Below, piece after piece: positions 1 through 19,708 of a DNA stretch of 64,000 nucleotides. The stretch's first letter is position 1. Every line of letters starts with the position of its first letter. The position numbers and the translations under genes were made by a program. Origin of the DNA: Vigna angularis (taxonomy: Eukaryota; Streptophyta; Magnoliopsida; Fabales; Fabaceae); assembly GCF_016808095.1 (NCBI RefSeq), contig NC_068975.1:868001-932000 (forward strand), given 5' to 3'. The notes below the pieces were generated by a model that worked only from the letters and a program-made list of their open reading frames with translations, was not told where the DNA came from and did no database searches.

Positions 1-307
1 ATTAGACCCACATTATATCCTAACATTACACCCTGCTGCAAAACAACATTGTCCTCAAGGTTGGAACCGTGAAGCTTGATCTCATGGCTCTTCTTCATCA
101 TCATGTTATCATATGAAGCGAACCCACTGGCAACTGCCCTCCAATTCAGGTCTGGAGGCTTGGGTAGTGGCAAATCCTCCTCCAATGACTTCCACTCTTC
201 CTGGATTCTTTTAGCCCAATTTTGTGAAATCCTCAAAATCTCATCTCTGTCCTCATTGGCTCTTGTAGCAACAACACTTTCAGTAGTCGCTCCATCTGCT
301 TGCAAAC

Positions 308-404
308 TCTCAAGTAAAATTTCCACACTCCCAATATGTGTTATTGCTGCCCAACTCTCATGTAAAATTTCCACACTCCCAATATGTGTTACTGCTGCCC
401 AACT
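308..404. repeat. Two tandem copies of a 48 bp repeat inside element A
   Basis: A 48 bp unit containing TTTCCACACTCCCAATATG is repeated back to back with only a couple of substitutions. It falls in the degenerate internal region of element A, so it is a local duplication of retroelement coding sequence. Confidence 0.8.
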
Positions 405-1426
405 CTCACATAGCATGCTTCTCCTGTTCCCTTCAACTCTCTTTAGTAGATTTTTCCAAGAAAGGTTCTTGGATTTTTGGTGCCAGGTCTTGAACCCCTG
501 GACTACATTTTCTTTGCTGTTTGGGTGTCCTTTTGTTGATCCTTTGGTGTTTTGAACTTCAGAAGCATTTGCTGCTCCTGTTGTTTGACCTTGGGTGTCA
601 GTCCCTTCATTAGTGGTCAACTCTTCTCTTTTCACCCACGGAAAAACAGGTTTTTCCTCACCCTTCCTAGCTCCAATATTGTCAATGGCATCCTCTTCTC
701 CTTTTTGTTCCCAATTGATTGAATTGTCTCCTTCACCTGAGTGTTTCTTTGCTTTCTTGATGTCTTGTAGAAGTTCCTCTCTTCTTTCCTCTCTTGCATT
801 GTAAACAGACTCAACTAGGTTGCTCCCTGACACCACTGTTTTAACCCCAGGCCTCAACAATTTTCCCCCCTTCTTCACTGTTTTGACATACACACCACAA
901 CCTACCACACTATCTCCACTAAAAACAACAGTTTTTGCAACTTTCTCAACAGCAGTCACACCAATGTCTCCATCACAGTTTTCGTCATTGCCTTCCTCTT
1001 CACATATATTTTCTTCTCTCCTATCCTGTCCTCTAATTTTTGCAAAACCATCAACACTAAAAACAACAGCTTCTGTTTCTCTTTTCCTCTCCCTATTGGT
1101 TGAATATTCTTCTCCATATGAGGGTTTCTTGGCTTTCTTGATGTCTAGGAGACTATCTTTCAGAACATACCTACTCGTTTTTCCCTTTTTCTTTCCTTTC
1201 ATGACAAATTTCTCACTTCTTTCTAAGCCCTTTATGAGAATCCTGATTTCTTGCCGCATTTCTTGCATATTTCTTCTCCATTCTGCCATGCTCATTTTTG
1301 GTTCTGCCCTGCTCATTTTCTGTTCACTGGTCCTCCTCTCCAAGGTATTGTCTCTTCCTTCCATGCTTCCACCCTTTCTTGATCACTTCTTGATCTGCAA
1401 CCTTTGATCCGGCGGGTCAGACCAAT

Positions 1427-1698
1427 TGTTAGGAACCCAAAATTGAAAAGAGACAAAAGGGTAATATTTTTTCTTGTATAGACTGTATAGAACACAGAGA
1501 ATAGGAGAACACTCTCTCCTCCAATAGTCTCCCCTTCACAAAGAGCCAAAGCTCAATCTTCAAGATTTTCCAAAAGTTAACTCTCATTCCAGGACCCTCT
1601 AACTATATAAAGGAAACCAACCTCACTCACCCTAAGAACCTAACTAACACTATTTCTAAATTTGTTTCCTTCTATTATACCCACATTATATCCTAACA
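1427..1698 (-). repeat. 5' LTR of element A
   Basis: This 272 bp LTR has TGTTAGGA...TCCTAACA inverted ends. On the minus strand a TATA-like TTATATAGTTAG sits near 1603. The primer-binding sequence abuts its left end at about 1407-1424. Confidence 0.75.
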
Positions 1699-1744
1699 AT
1701 CCCTTACATAGTCTTCAAAAAAAAACCTGGCTCAAGATACCACT

Positions 1745-2163
1745 TGTTAGGTTTATCAAGAAGGAGGTTCATTGGAGAATACAACACCAAGGAGATCTGA
1801 GCCTAACCACATAAGGAATTGACACCACTATCTACACAAAACCTTAAGACAATGGGTTAATGGATATTCAACCTTATATGGTGCTCTATTTTCTCATTTC
1901 TATCCAATGTAGGACTTAGAATCACACTTGGAAACAATGAATATGTTCGAAAATCATCCAAGGAACCAACCTCCATTCACACAGAATGTAACAAATCTTG
2001 TTAGCTATCATAGATACAAAACAATGTGTCTGTCTCAAGACACCTTCCCCCTTTATATAGCTAATCCCCCAAGGGACACTACACAACCTGACAACCCCCA
2101 CCTAACAACCCCTACACCTCTTAACAAACTCTATTTTGTGTTCTATTTCTTTTTCTCCTAACG
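1745..2163 (-). mobile_element. Ty1/copia-type 5' LTR, minus strand
   Basis: Starts TGTTAGGTTTATC and ends near CTCCTAACG. On the minus strand it is followed by TGGTATCTTGAGC (1730-1742), a typical copia primer site of initiator-Met tRNA type. The interior of this element was displaced by element A to its left. The right edge lies in copia polymerase sequence that continues at 2164, so this LTR element was itself inserted in an older copia element. Confidence 0.6.
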
Positions 2164-2959
2164 TAGACCCTCATGGTCCTATCAGCATACTTCCTTTGAG
2201 ATATAACAATACCATTGTTGGATTATCCTATCTTAATCCTCAAGATATATTGAGTTTTCCAAGATCTTTGATCTAAAAGTGGTGACAAAGGTGTTGTTTC
2301 ATCTAGGAGATGCCATGGTGGTCACTGCTTGTGAGAACGATATCATGAATAGATATTGTTAAATAGATACACCAAACACTTGAGTGATGGTAAAAGACTA
2401 AGTGATTTTCCTCATTGTGAGTCATACTAAATTGTTGAACAAGATTGCTAAAACTTCCAAACCATGCCCTAGGAGACTGTTTCAGGCCATATAAAGTTTT
2501 GTAGAGATAAAATACCAATCCAAAAAACTCGCTTTAAGCAACAAAACCTGGTGGTTGCTCCATTTAAATTTCTTACTTTAAATCTCTAGTAGAAAAAACA
2601 ATTTTGACATCTAGTTGGTAAAGAGGTCATTGTTGAAAATCAGCCATAGCTATAAATAAGTGAACAAAAGATTATTCAAACAAAAATTTTTTGTAACCTT
2701 TTGCCACAAGGTGAGCATTGAGATGACAAATAGTAACGATAGCAAAAATCCACCTAAACCCAACAACCAATTTCCTAGATGGTAATGGGATGAGCTTCCA
2801 AGTTTCACTATTATTAAGAGCATTGCTTTCATGAAGCATGGTTTGACGCCAATCAAGATGGGCTTAAGGATCATCTATAGATTTTGGAATTGACACAGAA
2901 GAAATAGACTAAAGGCAAGTATAAAAAGATGGAGTAATCTAGGGTAACTCGAAGCAGTG
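2164..2959 (-). pseudogene. Ty1/copia reverse transcriptase fragment, decayed
   Basis: Minus-strand reading frames give consecutive copia RT blocks: an N-terminal block (2650-2874) with WKLIPLPSRK and VVGFRWIF, a Q-L-D-x-K block near 2600, then YGLKQSPRAWF and a degenerate catalytic block (HDIVLTSSD where DDIVLTGSD is usual) in 2303-2518. A tail resembling ISQRKYA lies near 2200. Stops and frameshifts separate the blocks, so it cannot make an active enzyme. It is interrupted by an LTR at its left and a TRIM at its right. Confidence 0.8.
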
Positions 2960-3346
2960 TGTTAAGAAATGGACTTTACGCCTAATTTAACATTACAAAA
3001 TTGACTTGTAAAGTGAGGTTTGCACCTACTTATATACTCAAAAGTAGCCTTATCACTAGTGTTTCGAAACTTCCAACACCCCTCCTCACGCCGAGGTATA
3101 TACATATTGTGCATGGGACTAGATATTAACGAGTGGTCTGATAGCGGCCTAATAGCGGGTGGAACAATATGCCTAACAAACAACAAATTTTGCTATGATA
3201 GGCTCTAAACCATGAGTCTGATACCATGTTAAGAAATGAACTTTAAGCCTAACTCAACCCTACAAAACTGACTTATAAGGTGAGGTTTGCTCCTACTTAT
3301 ATACCCTAAACTAGCCTTATTAGTAGTCGATGTGAAACTTCCAACA
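2960..3346 (-). mobile_element. TRIM (terminal-repeat retrotransposon in miniature), complete copy
   Basis: Two LTRs of about 119-120 bp (2960-3078 and 3227-3346) start TGTTAAGAAATG and end CTTCCAACA. They enclose 148 bp with no coding capacity. On the minus strand the right LTR is followed by TGGTATCAGAC, a Met-tRNA primer site (about 3217-3226), and the left LTR is preceded by a purine-rich tract (complement of CCCCTCCTCACG). Flanks are CAGTG on the left and CAATG on the right, an imperfect 5 bp target duplication. The same family ends the window at 63731. Confidence 0.85.
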
Positions 3347-3735
3347 CAATGTAATGAGGAGAGATATTACGGGTATAGCGTATACCTTTATGAAGGACAA
3401 TTAGAAGTGTAGACACTTCATCAAAGATAATCTTGGCAAGATGTTTTCACAAAAAGCTTCCTCAAGGTAGATTTGAGGATCTTGTAGGCAAGTTGAGAAT
3501 GATTGATATTCATTTACCAACTTGAAAGCAAATTATTTGGATAAATGTTTTCATAATATTTCCATATTGATTAGGAAAAATGTCTTTATAATCATCCTAT
3601 TCATTTCGGCATATTTTTATTTTCTTATTTTAAAGGTTTTGATTATTACAAAATAGAGATTATGAGAATGTAATTTGTGTGATTGTTATCAATAAATAAT
3701 TCTCATTTATTTCTTCTAAAATAACTCCTTACCTC
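3347..3735 (+). pseudogene. 3' end of a copia element (RNase H tail) and LTR remnant
   Basis: Plus-strand sequence around 3430-3510 decodes, with stops, to the usual end of copia polyproteins (a D-x-FTKS motif, then a leucine-rich tail and I-D-I-H-L-P-T-like residues). AT-rich sequence to about 3735, ending in an AATAAATAATTC stretch, resembles the LTR that follows. It is decayed and non-functional. Confidence 0.55.
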
Positions 3736-4491
3736 ATTAGTGTATCCAATATATCCAAAGTTGCATTCTAAGGAATCAGTCAAGTTCCTTTTTCTTTAAA
3801 TCTTAATTTTGTGTTATATTTTAATCTCTCCAAACTTTTAAATTTTTCTGTAGTCTTTGATGCTAATACTTGAACTGTGTAAGGAAATAAAAAATCATTT
3901 TATTTATTAACAATCACACATAAGGAAATCAGACTTACTTTCATTTATTTTGAGATATGATCAAGATGATTTTAAATATTTTATTGTATTCTGACATAGT
4001 CAATAATTTGGAAGGATGAGGCTTTAAAGTTAAATTTGAGGTATGGATTAGTGGCTTATTGGTTTTCTTCTCTTACTTTTTTTTTGTTGTGGTGGGTGAG
4101 TCATAAAGGTACAGTATAAACATAATGATTTTTATTTAGACATACAAAAGACATGTGGCCAAATGTAAGTCAAAAAGTTGTGATCATCAGAAATATTCCG
4201 AAATCCCACTAAACTAGGAACAATAACTAAAACTAAGTAATTGACTACACCCCTATGTAATCAGAGTGCCTTGTATCTTATGATTGTGGGGACTGTTTTT
4301 TTCTCTCCTTTATTTGATTGTTAGAATTATGAGATGTATCCGATTTCATCTTTAGAATAGTTTACAGTTAGATGATCTATTAAGATTTATTCTTTTATAT
4401 TTCATTATTTAATTTGAATTTTTATAATTATATGTATATCTTATTAGAATCAGATATATTAGAATGATTTATTGGTGTATATCATATCATG
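3736..4491. other. AT-rich non-coding stretch
   Basis: No exon, RNA gene or clear repeat boundary recognised. If the host gene continues upstream of 4840, this is intronic. Confidence 0.5.
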
Positions 4492-4790
4492 TGTTAGGAT
4501 TCTAAGTGTGAGTTTGGTCTCACATTGAGTAGGAATGAGTCTAAAGAGTAGCATATAAGAAAGAAAACCGACACACTCATTGTCTTAAGGTTTTGAGTTG
4601 GATGTGATATCTTGGTTATATAGTATGCTCACGGCTCATTGGTGCCAAATCTCCCTAGCGTTTCCCCTTGGAAGAACCCTACATCATGCATATAGAATAA
4701 AATATCCATTAATTATTTTTTTGTAATAAACTTGTGTAAAACAGACTCTATAGTGTAGTCCATACAAACAGTTTTCAACTGTTGCATCCA
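4492..4790 (+). repeat. LTR-like remnant
   Basis: Begins TGTTAGGATTCTAAGTG and contains TTGTCTTAAGGTTTTG. The minus strand of the copia LTR at 1745-2163 has the same module (ATTCTAAGT ... TTGTCTTAAGGTTTTG). It is probably a solo or truncated LTR of a related family in the intron before the first visible FAM91A1 exon. The right boundary is uncertain. Confidence 0.4.
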
Positions 4791-4839
4791 TATATTTTTC
4801 TCTCTTTCAACAATTTTTATACTTTTGGCGGTGATTCAG

Positions 4840-13869
<9,030 letters not shown>

Positions 13870-14484
13870 TTCTGCAGTTAACATAGATTACAGTGCATTG
13901 AAAAGCATGACCGCTGGCCAATCATGTTGTTACCATCTTCGACATTGTTGATTATGTATCCACGTAGTTGGGTTCAGATTGAAGCCAAGTTTCATATTTT
14001 CTTGTTGTAAAACTATAGTTGTTAAAAACTACATTCAATGCTCGACCTCTGTGGCAGTACCAGCAGCCTTAAGTTTTACTGACCTGGTTTTCTATTTGAA
14101 ACAAGGATGTATAACACGATGCGAAACAGATTTTGAAACTTGTAGACTGATTGTTCTTTCTAAAACATTTCTCCTCGTGTCCCAACTTTTTTTCCATGTT
14201 TTCATGTATACCTTTCTACTTGCTCAAGCTTTTAGTCTTTGTTATTAAGGATATCAAAATCTTACTCAAGATCGGAAATGGAAGTATGGGAAATATGGAT
14301 CGTTCATTGGTAGATCGTTACCAGGATAGTAAGATCCTATAAAATTTATGAAATTCATATACGCGCATACAAAATCGTTATATATCTCGGTTGAAACACA
14401 TAATTTCACTACAATTCAACATGACAAACAAAATAAAATATAATATATAAATAGCTACATACGAACAATTCCTAGTTACAAAAC
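13870..14484. other. 3' UTR and downstream flank of the FAM91A1-like gene
   Basis: AT-rich sequence after the stop codon. Nothing else recognised. Small frames at 13979-14342 lack homology I can name. Confidence 0.5.
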
Positions 14485-15651
14485 TGTTAAGTATACTACA
14501 GTTGACTTGTATAGGTTACATTTGCATTTTAGAGATGTAAGTCTTATTATTGTACTACAACATTATTTTCTTTCTTTTATGAATAGCTGTCAGTTTCTAT
14601 TACATCTATCAGAAGACTACATCTATAAATAGACATTGTACCTATGATTCAAAGTGTGTTACAGAAATAAAACAGTTCAGTTTATTGTTCACTTTCTCTC
14701 TCGTTTCTCTGTTCACTTTCTCTAAGATATTTAGAGATTTTCTTCACCGATCGAGATTCTTCAAGTTTGTCACTCATTTCATTCTTGTTCAACGTTGAGA
14801 CTGCTTCTGCTTTAGTTTCTAGTATTTTGAATTGGTCCATTGTTTCAATTCATCGATGTTCTCAATTCGTGCATTTGCTTGGTGATGCGTTCTCAATTCA
14901 TATTCAATTCAGTTTTCACTCGGTCAATTGTTCCAGATTTGACTTGCTTTAGGTTCAGATCTGTTAATTGAAGATTTTAATCAGTGAATTGTCTCAGTTC
15001 TTTGTTAATTCAAGGTGTAATTGGTGAATTATGTCAGAACTGGTTCATGAAAGCTTCCTCTTCATTTTAATCTGAGTTGCTTGTTGTCATCTTTTTCTCA
15101 GCTCGATTATTCTTGTAATAGCCATTCTATCGTGCGTTTCTGATTTACGAAGTTCATCTTGCTTAAGCTGGTATTAATTCAACTGTACATCAACGTATTT
15201 TTGCTGGTTCGTTCTCGCTTCAGTGTTTTTCTCCTTCGCGTGGCGATTTTCATTTGTTGGCTTACTATGGGTTCTACTTCATTTCCTACATCCATTGCTG
15301 AAAAATTGGATGATTCTAATTACTTACATTGGCCTCAATATGTAGAACTAGTGATTAAGTCACAAACTGCGCTTTGTTGTCAATTCTGTCGTTCCACCTA
15401 GATATCTTAATGACATTGACTGTGCTAATGGTATAGTTAATCATAAGTATGAGACTTCGAGGTTCAAGATCAAACTCTATTGGTATGGCTTCAATCTATT
15501 CTGTCCAAATCTGTTTTATCCATATCTCTTGGATGTAGCCGCTCTTATGATGTTTGGGAGAAGATTCTTAAGTATTTTAGCCTTCAAACTAAGTTTGGTG
15601 CTAAACATTTGATAGCAACCTCCTTAGCTAGGTTAGGCCAAAGTTAGAAAA
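14485..15651 (+). mobile_element. Ty1/copia 5' end: LTR, leader and broken gag
   Basis: An LTR-like stretch starting TGTTAAGTATACTAC (14485) holds a TATA box CTATAAATAGACA (about 14622) and a leader. TGGTATTAATTCA near 15169 may be a degraded primer site. A gag start at 15270 (ATGGGTTCTAC...) reads FPTSIAEKLDDSNYLHW, the copia gag N-terminal signature, and loses frame near 15390. The downstream DNA to about 15620 still decodes to gag-like YLNDIDC..., SYDVWEKILKYFSLQT and GAKHLIAT. The element is cut off near 15650. Confidence 0.7.
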
Positions 15652-16405
15652 TGTGTATGGAGGAATGTTTCCTTGGATGGATGGTGAGAAAATGTGGTGG
15701 TAAATGGTCCAAGGATGATGAACTAAGGTGTGGAAAACGTAAAGCTCATGGTCTCTAGGAGATATGGTGATGGTGGTGTAGTGTTTGGTGGCTCCAAGAG
15801 AGGTGAGGCCAACTCAAGGAGGAAGGTGATTAGAGGGACATCTAGGTTGCTCTAATCTTGATCTAGGAAATGCATGGCCAAATTTGGGCAGCATAACATT
15901 AATAAACTTTCAAGATTATTACAAGAGAGAAGACACCTCTATATATAGGCAATGATGTCTCCTAAAAACCCTAAAAACATGATCTCCCACCTTTTCACTC
16001 ATTGACCAAAACTATTATCCTTCTAGGATGGAGACAAGTGTCACAAATCCTCTACAATGGTGGAGGGACATGTGGCCACTACAAAAAAGAAAACCTCTCC
16101 AATCCTAGAGTGCCATATGGCCACTACAAAAGGCAAATCATCTCCAATGGAAGCATGACACATGACACACACTTTCCACTTGGTTTGGATGTCTAACTTA
16201 AAGAAAACCTTATTAGGTCTTAATACAAGCCTTAAACAAACATACACTACATAGCTGAATACAATGGCCTAAACAACCTACACTACTCTTTAAGTTATGA
16301 TGGTTCCAAAGGTGGTCCACAAGGTAGAGTTGATACCATCTTCAAGGATGAATTCCACTCTTCTTTAAAGTGTTTGACCATGGCTAGAGGATTTGTCATC
16401 ATTAT
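15652..16405 (-). repeat. Gypsy-type LTR remnant, minus strand
   Basis: On the minus strand the sequence just upstream (about 16405-16440) reads like a gypsy polyprotein end (ATTTGAGGGCAAATCC) and a short purine run. The LTR body would start TGATGACAAATCC. A TATA box CCTATATATAGAGG lies near 15935. The left boundary is guessed at TGTGTATGG. Confidence 0.45.
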
Positions 16406-16856
16406 CTCCCTATTGAAAAGGATTTGCCCTCAAATCTTCAACATGGGCTAAAGCAACTTCCTCTTCATTATCTCCAATTCTTCCTTACTTTTCCGTCGGG
16501 GTCAAATACCCATTTTATAACACAAGTTAGAATAAGTGTTATAATAGTGAGTATGTGAAGGATACAACTCCCAAGAAGGATACACCTTAAATAAGATGCA
16601 CCTTAAATAAGATGAATGATTAAGGTCTAGGAAAGTAGGAGCATGTATCTTGATGATTTTATTTCCAACACAATAATCCTTTGGGTCTTTTCTTACCATG
16701 ATTCTATAGGAAGATAGTAAGGAGACCTTTACATATTTAGACAATCCTTTGGTCCTTAACATCATAATTTTCTTGTTGGGACATTCTTGAGACTTGTGCA
16801 TTATGCTTTGACACTTAGAACAAAATGTGTCTTTAACACTAACACAACATAGGATC
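16406..16856 (-). pseudogene. Gag zinc-knuckle fragment of a gypsy element, minus strand
   Basis: A frame within 16502-16915 contains CSKCQSIMHKSQEC, a CX2CX4HX4C zinc knuckle, followed by PNKKIMMLR, as in gypsy gag proteins (CPNRR-type tails). The rest of the frame has no recognisable domain. It lies between the LTR remnant on its left and the primer site of the outer element on its right, with no clear boundary, so these may be parts of different insertions. Confidence 0.6.
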
Positions 16857-16874
16857 GCTTGACCGAACCGTTGG

Positions 16875-16892
16875 TCCCCAACAGTAGTGCCA
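16875..16892 (-). other. Primer-binding site of the outer gypsy element
   Basis: The minus strand reads TGGCACTACTGTTGGGGA, a degraded form of the Athila/Tat primer site (TGGCGCC...GCCGGGGA). It abuts the outer LTR end at 16897 after a 4 bp spacer, as in the inner element. Confidence 0.6.
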
Positions 16893-16896
16893 AATT

Positions 16897-16946
16897 TGAT
16901 CGAGGTCGTACCCAAATCAAATTAATATGCAATTAAAGTGCAGTAT
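16897..16946 (-). repeat. Outer LTR, left piece, interrupted by the tandem array
   Basis: Starts TGATCGAGGTCG and ends at AGTAT, directly before the array. Its continuation, starting at the same AGTAT, is at 54995. The sequence aligns with the inner LTR (GCAATTAAagTGCAGTATA, then ACTAGGAAGT), so both belong to related families. Confidence 0.7.
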
Positions 16947-17707
16947 TGATACGGCTGTCGCGGCCGATCAAATTTGATGTGCAATTAAGAATGCAGTATA
17001 GTTACTAGGAAGTGACTCCTAGGTCGTCTCTCAAGGACCAATTTTTGTCGGTTCAGTCTTACACGAAAAAGGGATGGTTTTGTGGATGTTTTGTACGGAA
17101 AATAAAATTTAAAACTGGAAATTAAATAAAACAGAATTAAAAACACTGAAATAAATCTTAACGACGGTAAAAACTGAACGGTAAAAGACTGTAAAAATAG
17201 AAAATGGAAAATTACGCAGTGTGCGGTAAAAGACGGTAAAAATCAGTAAACGGAAAATTTAACAGTGTTTGAAATTAAAATGCTGGAACAATAAACATGC
17301 AAAAACATAACAGCAGTGTAAATAAAATTTACCCAAAGCAACAGTGAAAATGAACAGTAAAAACAACGTTGAAAATAAACTGAACGGTAAAAAGAAATGA
17401 CTGAATTTAACTGTGTGGAAAATCATTACTGGTAAAATTTAACAGATAAAATAAAAACACTTAACATGAAAATAAAATTCATCAAAGATTCAATACTTGA
17501 AATTAAATTCGTTGAACAGTACAACTAAAAATGAAATGACACGTTCAGAAATGAAAACTACGTTTTGGCACTGAAATTAAAATACAGAGAGTTTTGGAAG
17601 AGGAAGAGGCAAGAGCCTCCTCCCAGACGTGGGTAGTTCCTACACTACTCCTAAAATCCACTAAAATCTGCTTCCCAAATCTCATCCCTCTGCCCCCAAA
17701 TTCTGCC

Positions 17708-17716
17708 AATTTATAG
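17708..17716 (-). promoter_or_regulatory. Putative LTR promoter TATA box
   Basis: CTATAAATT on the minus strand, in LTR copy 1. Repeated at the same place in the other LTRs (+8820, +17640, +26463, +35286). It would drive gag-bearing transcripts leftward. Confidence 0.5.
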
Positions 17717-19260
17717 CTCCTGAAGCTACTCCTGTTACTTCTCTTTTTGTGCACACTTGAACGTGACTTTGCCATCCAGCACCATTTCTCAATTTTGTCT
17801 TTTAGCAACTTTCTTGATCAATTAATTTTCCACTTTTGTTTCCTTGTGGACGTGAAAAAGCCTTCCATTTCTCTTCACCACTTCATTGCTAATGAATAAA
17901 ATATTCCAACTTAGACCGTGGCAGCTGCTTCCCCCTGGACGTAATACCATTCTCATGCCACCATGACAACACACCACTTCCTTTCTTTTCCAAACACACA
18001 CACGCTGCTGGACCGTGGTGAAGGGCTGCATGCTGGACGTTGCTGCTTCCTGGATGGTGCTTCTTCCATTTGAAGAACGGAAGAGCTGCTGCTGCTCATC
18101 TTCATTCAAGTGCTGCGTGAACTGCTGCGTTTGGTGGAGGATGCTGGAAATATGGACGTCTGGATGGAGTTGCTTCGCTTGCTAGAATGGAGAACACCAC
18201 TGCTGCACGTGTGCTGCACCAAAGGGACCGTGAGCTTCTCTATCCTTCCAGCCAGTTGCACTCCTTACGTTCCAATCTCCAATTGTCTTCAATTTTTACA
18301 AGCCATAAACGTTAAAAAGCGTGAGTGGTGGACCATGTGCTAGCCAAAAATAAAATGGAGAAAACCATTCAGATTTTTCCATGTGGGCCGTGAGATGTGA
18401 GCTGCCACTTAATTTAATTGAAGCTTTCCAAATTGATGGCTTCATATTCACGTTCCAGACAAGAGAGTTTGGTGGTTCCCATGTTGCAAAATGTATGCTC
18501 TTGATGTATGTTTGCCAAAATGAATGAAGAAAACTTCTTGGTTCCGTGAGTTTTGCTAGAGTGCTTTTTTAGTGGTGAATGGACCCCATATTTTAGCATT
18601 TGTTATCTCCTTTAACACCTTGCACGTATTCTTTCTTCAATCAATCTTTTACAAGAGTAATAATAACAAAAGAAGGTGTGTACGTGCTTCTCTCCAAAGG
18701 TTGAAGGCTTCTTCTTTTTTTTTCAAAGCTAGGTGGGCCGTGTGTTATATTTCAACAAATTCACTTTCATTTTTGAATTCCTCCCAGACGTGATGTGTTC
18801 CAAAGTATCAACTAAATGCCAAAATAAAACCTTGAATGGGAAAATAAAACCGTGGAGTGGTGGCTGGTATTCTTAAGGCTGTGTGGTGTGTAGGAGTTCT
18901 AAATCAAATTTTTTATTTTAACACACAAAATAAATCAATGCAAAATCCATTGAGCTCTCCTTCTTGTGAACACTCTGCGGAGAGTCTTAGCACTGTCCAA
19001 TGATCAATTCCAGCCACCACAAGTACTAAACATCAAGCAAACAATGCAAACATTTTAGAACACTCAAAACAGTAATTACTGGACTGACATAGGAGAGTAA
19101 ACAAAATACTGGGAACAGCACAAAACGAATTTTAACAAACGAAAAGCTATACGTGAAAATAGACATCTAGACGAAACTATGAAAAAAAATTGCATGCAAA
19201 ACGGATAAGAATTGAACTCAAACGAAGACACACAAGTTGACACAACATTCACGCAGCACT

Positions 19261-19295
19261 GGTAATCGTTTACAGCACCCCTGTAAACGATTACC
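19261..19295. repeat. Perfect 15 bp inverted repeat in the LTR
   Basis: GGTAATCGTTTACAG, a CACCC loop, then the exact reverse complement. Repeated in the other LTRs at 28081, 36901, 45724 and 54547. It lies in U3 about 1.5 kb upstream of the putative TATA box. Confidence 0.9.
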
Positions 19296-19708
19296 CGAGA
19301 GGAATTGCAAATTTGTACAGAAAGTCCAACACAGGTACTCAGTCAGGTGAACACAGGTCACCATTGGCAAAAAAACTGACTTTTAGGCACTTCTGCCCCT
19401 GTCTGAGGCTTGTTCAGGTGTTCCAGTGGTGTATATTGGTTTCAAAACCAATTTTATTTCTTAAAATTAATCAATACAATGTGTAAATAAACATTCTTCT
19501 AAATGTCCCAAATTGTGTTTCCTAAATTTCCCTTGCAATCACTAATGCAAATAAATAACTCAAATAATTCAAATTAATTGAAATTAGAATTTTTGGTCAA
19601 ATTAAGTACATTTAGTGAAAACGGGAAAATACCGGACACTTTAGCACAATTCCCTGATCAAATTTGGTACAATAAACTAAGTGAAGTGTATAAAATATCG
19701 ACTCATCA

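Larger units (their letters stand above)
1..1698 (-). mobile_element. Small Ty3/gypsy-like non-autonomous element (element A), minus strand
   Basis: The right LTR (1427-1698, 272 bp) begins TGTTAGGAACCC and ends TCCTAACA. The tail of the matching left LTR (ending ...ATATCCTAACA) occupies positions 1-25, so the window starts inside the 3' LTR. Just left of the right LTR, on the minus strand, lies TTGGTCTGACCCGCCGG, the primer-binding region, so the element reads right to left. The inside (26-1426) encodes only broken charged, low-complexity peptide on the minus strand (for example 632-814, rich in K/E/R) and no recognisable polymerase. The same LTR and peptide family recurs at 6.1-10.7 kb. The plus-strand reading frames here are shadows. 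It is inserted 32 bp inside the primer site of the copia element on its right. Confidence 0.75.
16947..19708 (-). repeat. LTR copy 1
   Basis: TGATACGGCTG...GACTCATCA, 2,762 bp, flanked by AGTAT on both sides, so it looks like a solo LTR. It differs from the other four copies at 16964 (C instead of T). A minus-strand TATA box (CTATAAATT, 17708-17716) suggests transcription starts near 17680, leaving about 2 kb of U3 and about 730 bp of R-U5. The leader part contains five CGGTAAAA motifs (17165, 17179, 17224, 17234, 17385). All ORFs inside are shadows. Confidence 0.92.

Noticed and set aside
76..1407. Plus-strand frames of up to 195 codons at the window start
   Set aside because: They lie antisense to the internal region of element A; Ser/Leu/Phe-rich content is the complement of a Lys/Glu-rich sequence.
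17545..18793. Several 60-95 codon frames in each LTR
   Set aside because: Located in non-coding LTR sequence, on both strands, with no known motif.
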